This document shows, one piece after another, positions 22,217 through 24,232 of a stretch of DNA of 24,232 bases. Location of the stretch: positions 1-24,232 of the forward strand of contig JBKCHQ010000290.1 of assembly GCA_046302715.1 (NCBI GenBank), given 5' to 3'. Source of the stretch: CAMCXT01 sp046302715. GTDB lineage: Bacteria; Bacteroidota; Bacteroidia; M30B66. Made by a program: the position numbers and the translations under genes. Numbering within the stretch: position 1 is the stretch's first letter; every line of letters begins with the position of its first letter. The notes below the pieces were generated by a model. That model was not told the origin of the DNA. It saw nothing but the letters and a program-made list of their open reading frames with translations, and searched no databases.

Positions 22217-24232
22217 ATGGTACGGAAATTCAATATTTTAAGCCTAGGTTTTATGCTTGTTTCTGCGGCGCTTTGCGCACAGTCAACAGGTAAGAAGTCA
22301 GAGAAGCCGCTTCCTAAAAGCGAGCCTAAAAAAGAGCAGGTATTAAATACACCTGTTGAAGACCCTATTCTTCTAACGGTTGGAGGCGATCCGGTTACAA
22401 AAAGCGAGTTCGAAAACATTTACCACAAAAACAATCCGAAAGACAATCCCGACGATCGCAAAGCACTGGAAGAATATCTTGAGCTATTTATAAATTTTAA
22501 ACTAAAGGTTAAAGCAGCAAAGGCTCTGGGTAAAGACACCACTACGGCATTTCGTAACGAGTTAAAAGGTTACAGAAGTCAGCTGGCCAAGCCTTATTTG
22601 TCTGATAAAGATGTGAATGAGCGTTTGGTTGAAGAAGCCTATGAGCGCATGAAAAAAGACGTTAAAGCCAGTCATATACTCATTAAAGTGGCCGAAAATG
22701 CCGCTCCTAAAGATACGCTTGCTGCTTACAATAAAGCCATTTCGTTAAGAAATCGTTTGTTGAAAGGCGAAAACTTTGCCGATGTAGCACGTTTAAATTC
22801 CGAAGATCCGTCTGCTGCTCAAAATGGCGGCGATTTGGGATATTTTACTTCATTGATGATGGTGTATCCGTTTGAATCGGCAGCCTACAATACAGCGGTG
22901 GGGCAATACTCCATGCCGGTACGCACCAAATACGGATATCACATTCTAAAAGTAACCGATATTCGTGAGGCGCAAGGCCAAGTGAAATGTGCTCACATTC
23001 TGGTTAAAGTGCCTGAAAATGCTAACGATTCCATCGTAAAAGCGGCCAAGAAAAAAGCCGATGAAATAGTAGGTAAAATAAAAGCAGGCGAAGATTTTGG
23101 ATCTCTGGCGCAGAATTTTTCTGACGATCGCTCGAGCGGTAAAAATGGCGGTCAGCTGGGTTGGTTCGGAACTGGTAAAATGGTGCCCGAATTCGAAAAA
23201 GCGGCGTTCGACCTTAAAGAAAATAATCAAGTTTCTGAACCCATTCGTACGGCTTTTGGATGGCATATTATTAAAAGATTAGAGCGCAAAGGCCTACAGC
23301 CATTCGATGAGTTGAAATCCGAAATCAAGCAAAAAATTACCCGCGATTCGCGTTCTCAGGTGAGCCGAAATGCAGTTATTGAAAGAGTGAAGAAAGAAAA
23401 TAATTTCACCGAAGATGCCAAAGCGCTTAACGAGCTTATTGCACTTGTGGATACCAATTATCGAAACGGTAAATGGTCGGCTGAAAAGGCCAAATCACTG
23501 CAGAAGAATTTGTTCACCTTGGGCGATCAAAAATACAGTCAGGCGGCATTTGCGCAATACCTTGCCGAAAATCAAACCAAGCAAGCCAAAGATGCCAACA
23601 TTGAGGGCTTAGTGCGCAAAGCCTACGATGGCTACAAAACCGATAAAATTATCCTTTTCGAAGACGAACGTCTCGAGCAGAAATATCCCGAGTTTAAACT
23701 GTTGATGCAGGAATATCGCGATGGTATTCTTTTGTTCGAGATTACCGACGAACAAGTGTGGTCAAAAGCCATCCGCGATAGTGCGGGTTTAGCGGCATTC
23801 CACAACGAAAACATGGGCAAATATATGTGGCCACAACGTGCTGAAGCTACTGTTTATCAAATGAAAGATGCTAAAATCGCCAAACAAACGCGCAAGTTGG
23901 TGGCTAAAAAAGCAAAGAAAAACTTAAGTGTTGATGATATTAAAAAAGTAGTCAACAAGTCATCTCAACTTAATCTCCAGACCGAGTCGGGCTTATTTGT
24001 TAAGGGAGATAACGAAATTGTTGATGGCTATCCATGGGTGAAGGGCATCACTGCCGATGCTCCTCGCAACGATGGATCAATAGTATTTGTAGACTTTGAA
24101 GCCATCAGAGAGCCCGAGCCCAAAAGCTTATCTGAAGCGCGTGGTTTGATAACAGCAGATTATCAGAATTACCTCGAGCAGCTTTGGATTAAGGAGCTAA
24201 AAGCGAAGTATAGCGTAGAGCTAAATAAAGAA
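22217..24232 (+). CDS. Secreted SurA/PpiC-like peptidyl-prolyl isomerase, two parvulin domains (3' end outside window)
   Basis: The frame is open for 672 codons from the ATG at 22217 to the last base, with no stop, so the gene is cut by the window edge. The N-terminus is a signal peptide (about residues 1-21, VSAALCA|QS), placing the protein in the periplasm. After a Lys/Pro-rich linker and a helical SurA-N-like part come two parvulin domains. The first spans about 150-247 (KASHILIKV to YGYHILKVTD); the second spans about 256-357 (VKCAHILVKV to FGWHIIKRLER). A further 310 residues follow, mostly helical and charged by their composition. Parvulin chaperones such as SurA help fold outer-membrane proteins, which would serve porins and T9SS barrels such as PorQ. 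A second PPIase gene downstream is possible but not visible. Confidence 0.9.
   Translation, partial: MVRKFNILSLGFMLVSAALCAQSTGKKSEKPLPKSEPKKEQVLNTPVEDPILLTVGGDPVTKSEFENIYHKNNPKDNPDDRKALEEYLELFINFKLKVKAAKALGKDTTTAFRNELKGYRSQLAKPYLSDKDVNERLVEEAYERMKKDVKASHILIKVAENAAPKDTLAAYNKAISLRNRLLKGENFADVARLNSEDPSAAQNGGDLGYFTSLMMVYPFESAAYNTAVGQYSMPVRTKYGYHILKVTDIREAQGQVKCAHILVKVPENANDSIVKAAKKKADEIVGKIKAGEDFGSLAQNFSDDRSSGKNGGQLGWFGTGKMVPEFEKAAFDLKENNQVSEPIRTAFGWHIIKRLERKGLQPFDELKSEIKQKITRDSRSQVSRNAVIERVKKENNFTEDAKALNELIALVDTNYRNGKWSAEKAKSLQKNLFTLGDQKYSQAAFAQYLAENQTKQAKDANIEGLVRKAYDGYKTDKIILFEDERLEQKYPEFKLLMQEYRDGILLFEITDEQVWSKAIRDSAGLAAFHNENMGKYMWPQRAEATVYQMKDAKIAKQTRKLVAKKAKKNLSVDDIKKVVNKSSQLNLQTESGLFVKGDNEIVDGYPWVKGITADAPRNDGSIVFVDFEAIREPEPKSLSEARGLITADYQNYLEQLWIKELKAKYSVELNKE

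Overview
The window looks like chromosomal core DNA of a member of the phylum Bacteroidota; I cannot fix the order. The evidence is a PorQ gene of the type IX secretion system (T9SS) next to cmk and ispH, a secreted protein with a T9SS type A C-terminal sorting domain, TAnnTTTG -7 promoter boxes instead of sigma70-type -10 boxes, and almost no Shine-Dalgarno sequences. Coding density is very high: no gap reaches 200 bases. I see no tRNA, rRNA, CRISPR array, insertion sequence or prophage.

Layout. 1-193: no gene. 194-1069 (-): fabD. 1224-3911 (+): porQ, cmk, ispH. 4014-5900 (+): rpsA, with a hairpin-bearing leader and a clear terminator. 5992-7469 (+): pyrR and pyrB, overlapping by one base. 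7526-8813 (+): a STAS-domain protein and a T9SS cargo protein, then a terminator. 8874-9800 (+): rnz (RNase Z). 9891-11192 (+): a RIC/YtfE-like hemerythrin protein and a ferritin. 11193-16933 (-): a compact six-gene run, read right to left as dapD, SIMPL-domain protein, family 9 glycosyltransferase, cca, a pRiA4b ORF-3-like protein with an acidic tail, and miaA. 17081-19602 (+): a pair of M16 proteases, active subunit then inactive partner. 19649-21103 (+): guaB. 21110-22054 (-): a seven-helix membrane protein of unknown function. 22217 to the right edge (+): a secreted protein with two parvulin domains, still open at the edge.

How the genes work together. Most are housekeeping: fatty acid synthesis (fabD), isoprenoids (ispH), nucleotides (cmk, pyrR, pyrB, guaB), lysine and cell wall (dapD), translation (rpsA) and tRNA maturation (rnz, cca, miaA). 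Envelope and secretion functions are interleaved: porQ, the T9SS cargo, the glycosyltransferase, the M16 pair and the parvulin protein. The hemerythrin-ferritin pair suggests iron handling or protection against nitric oxide and oxidative stress.

I found no clearly new multi-gene defence or mobile system. The points most worth a second look are: the uncharacterised acidic-tail protein locked between cca and miaA; TAnnTTT boxes placed exactly four bases before the start codons of porQ, ispH and the M16 protease, which predicts leaderless mRNAs; two tandem hairpins in the rpsA leader; a RIC-like protein without its cysteine pair; and a pyrR gene whose mRNA has no room for an attenuator. All starts, promoters and functions come from reading the sequence alone, without database searches.
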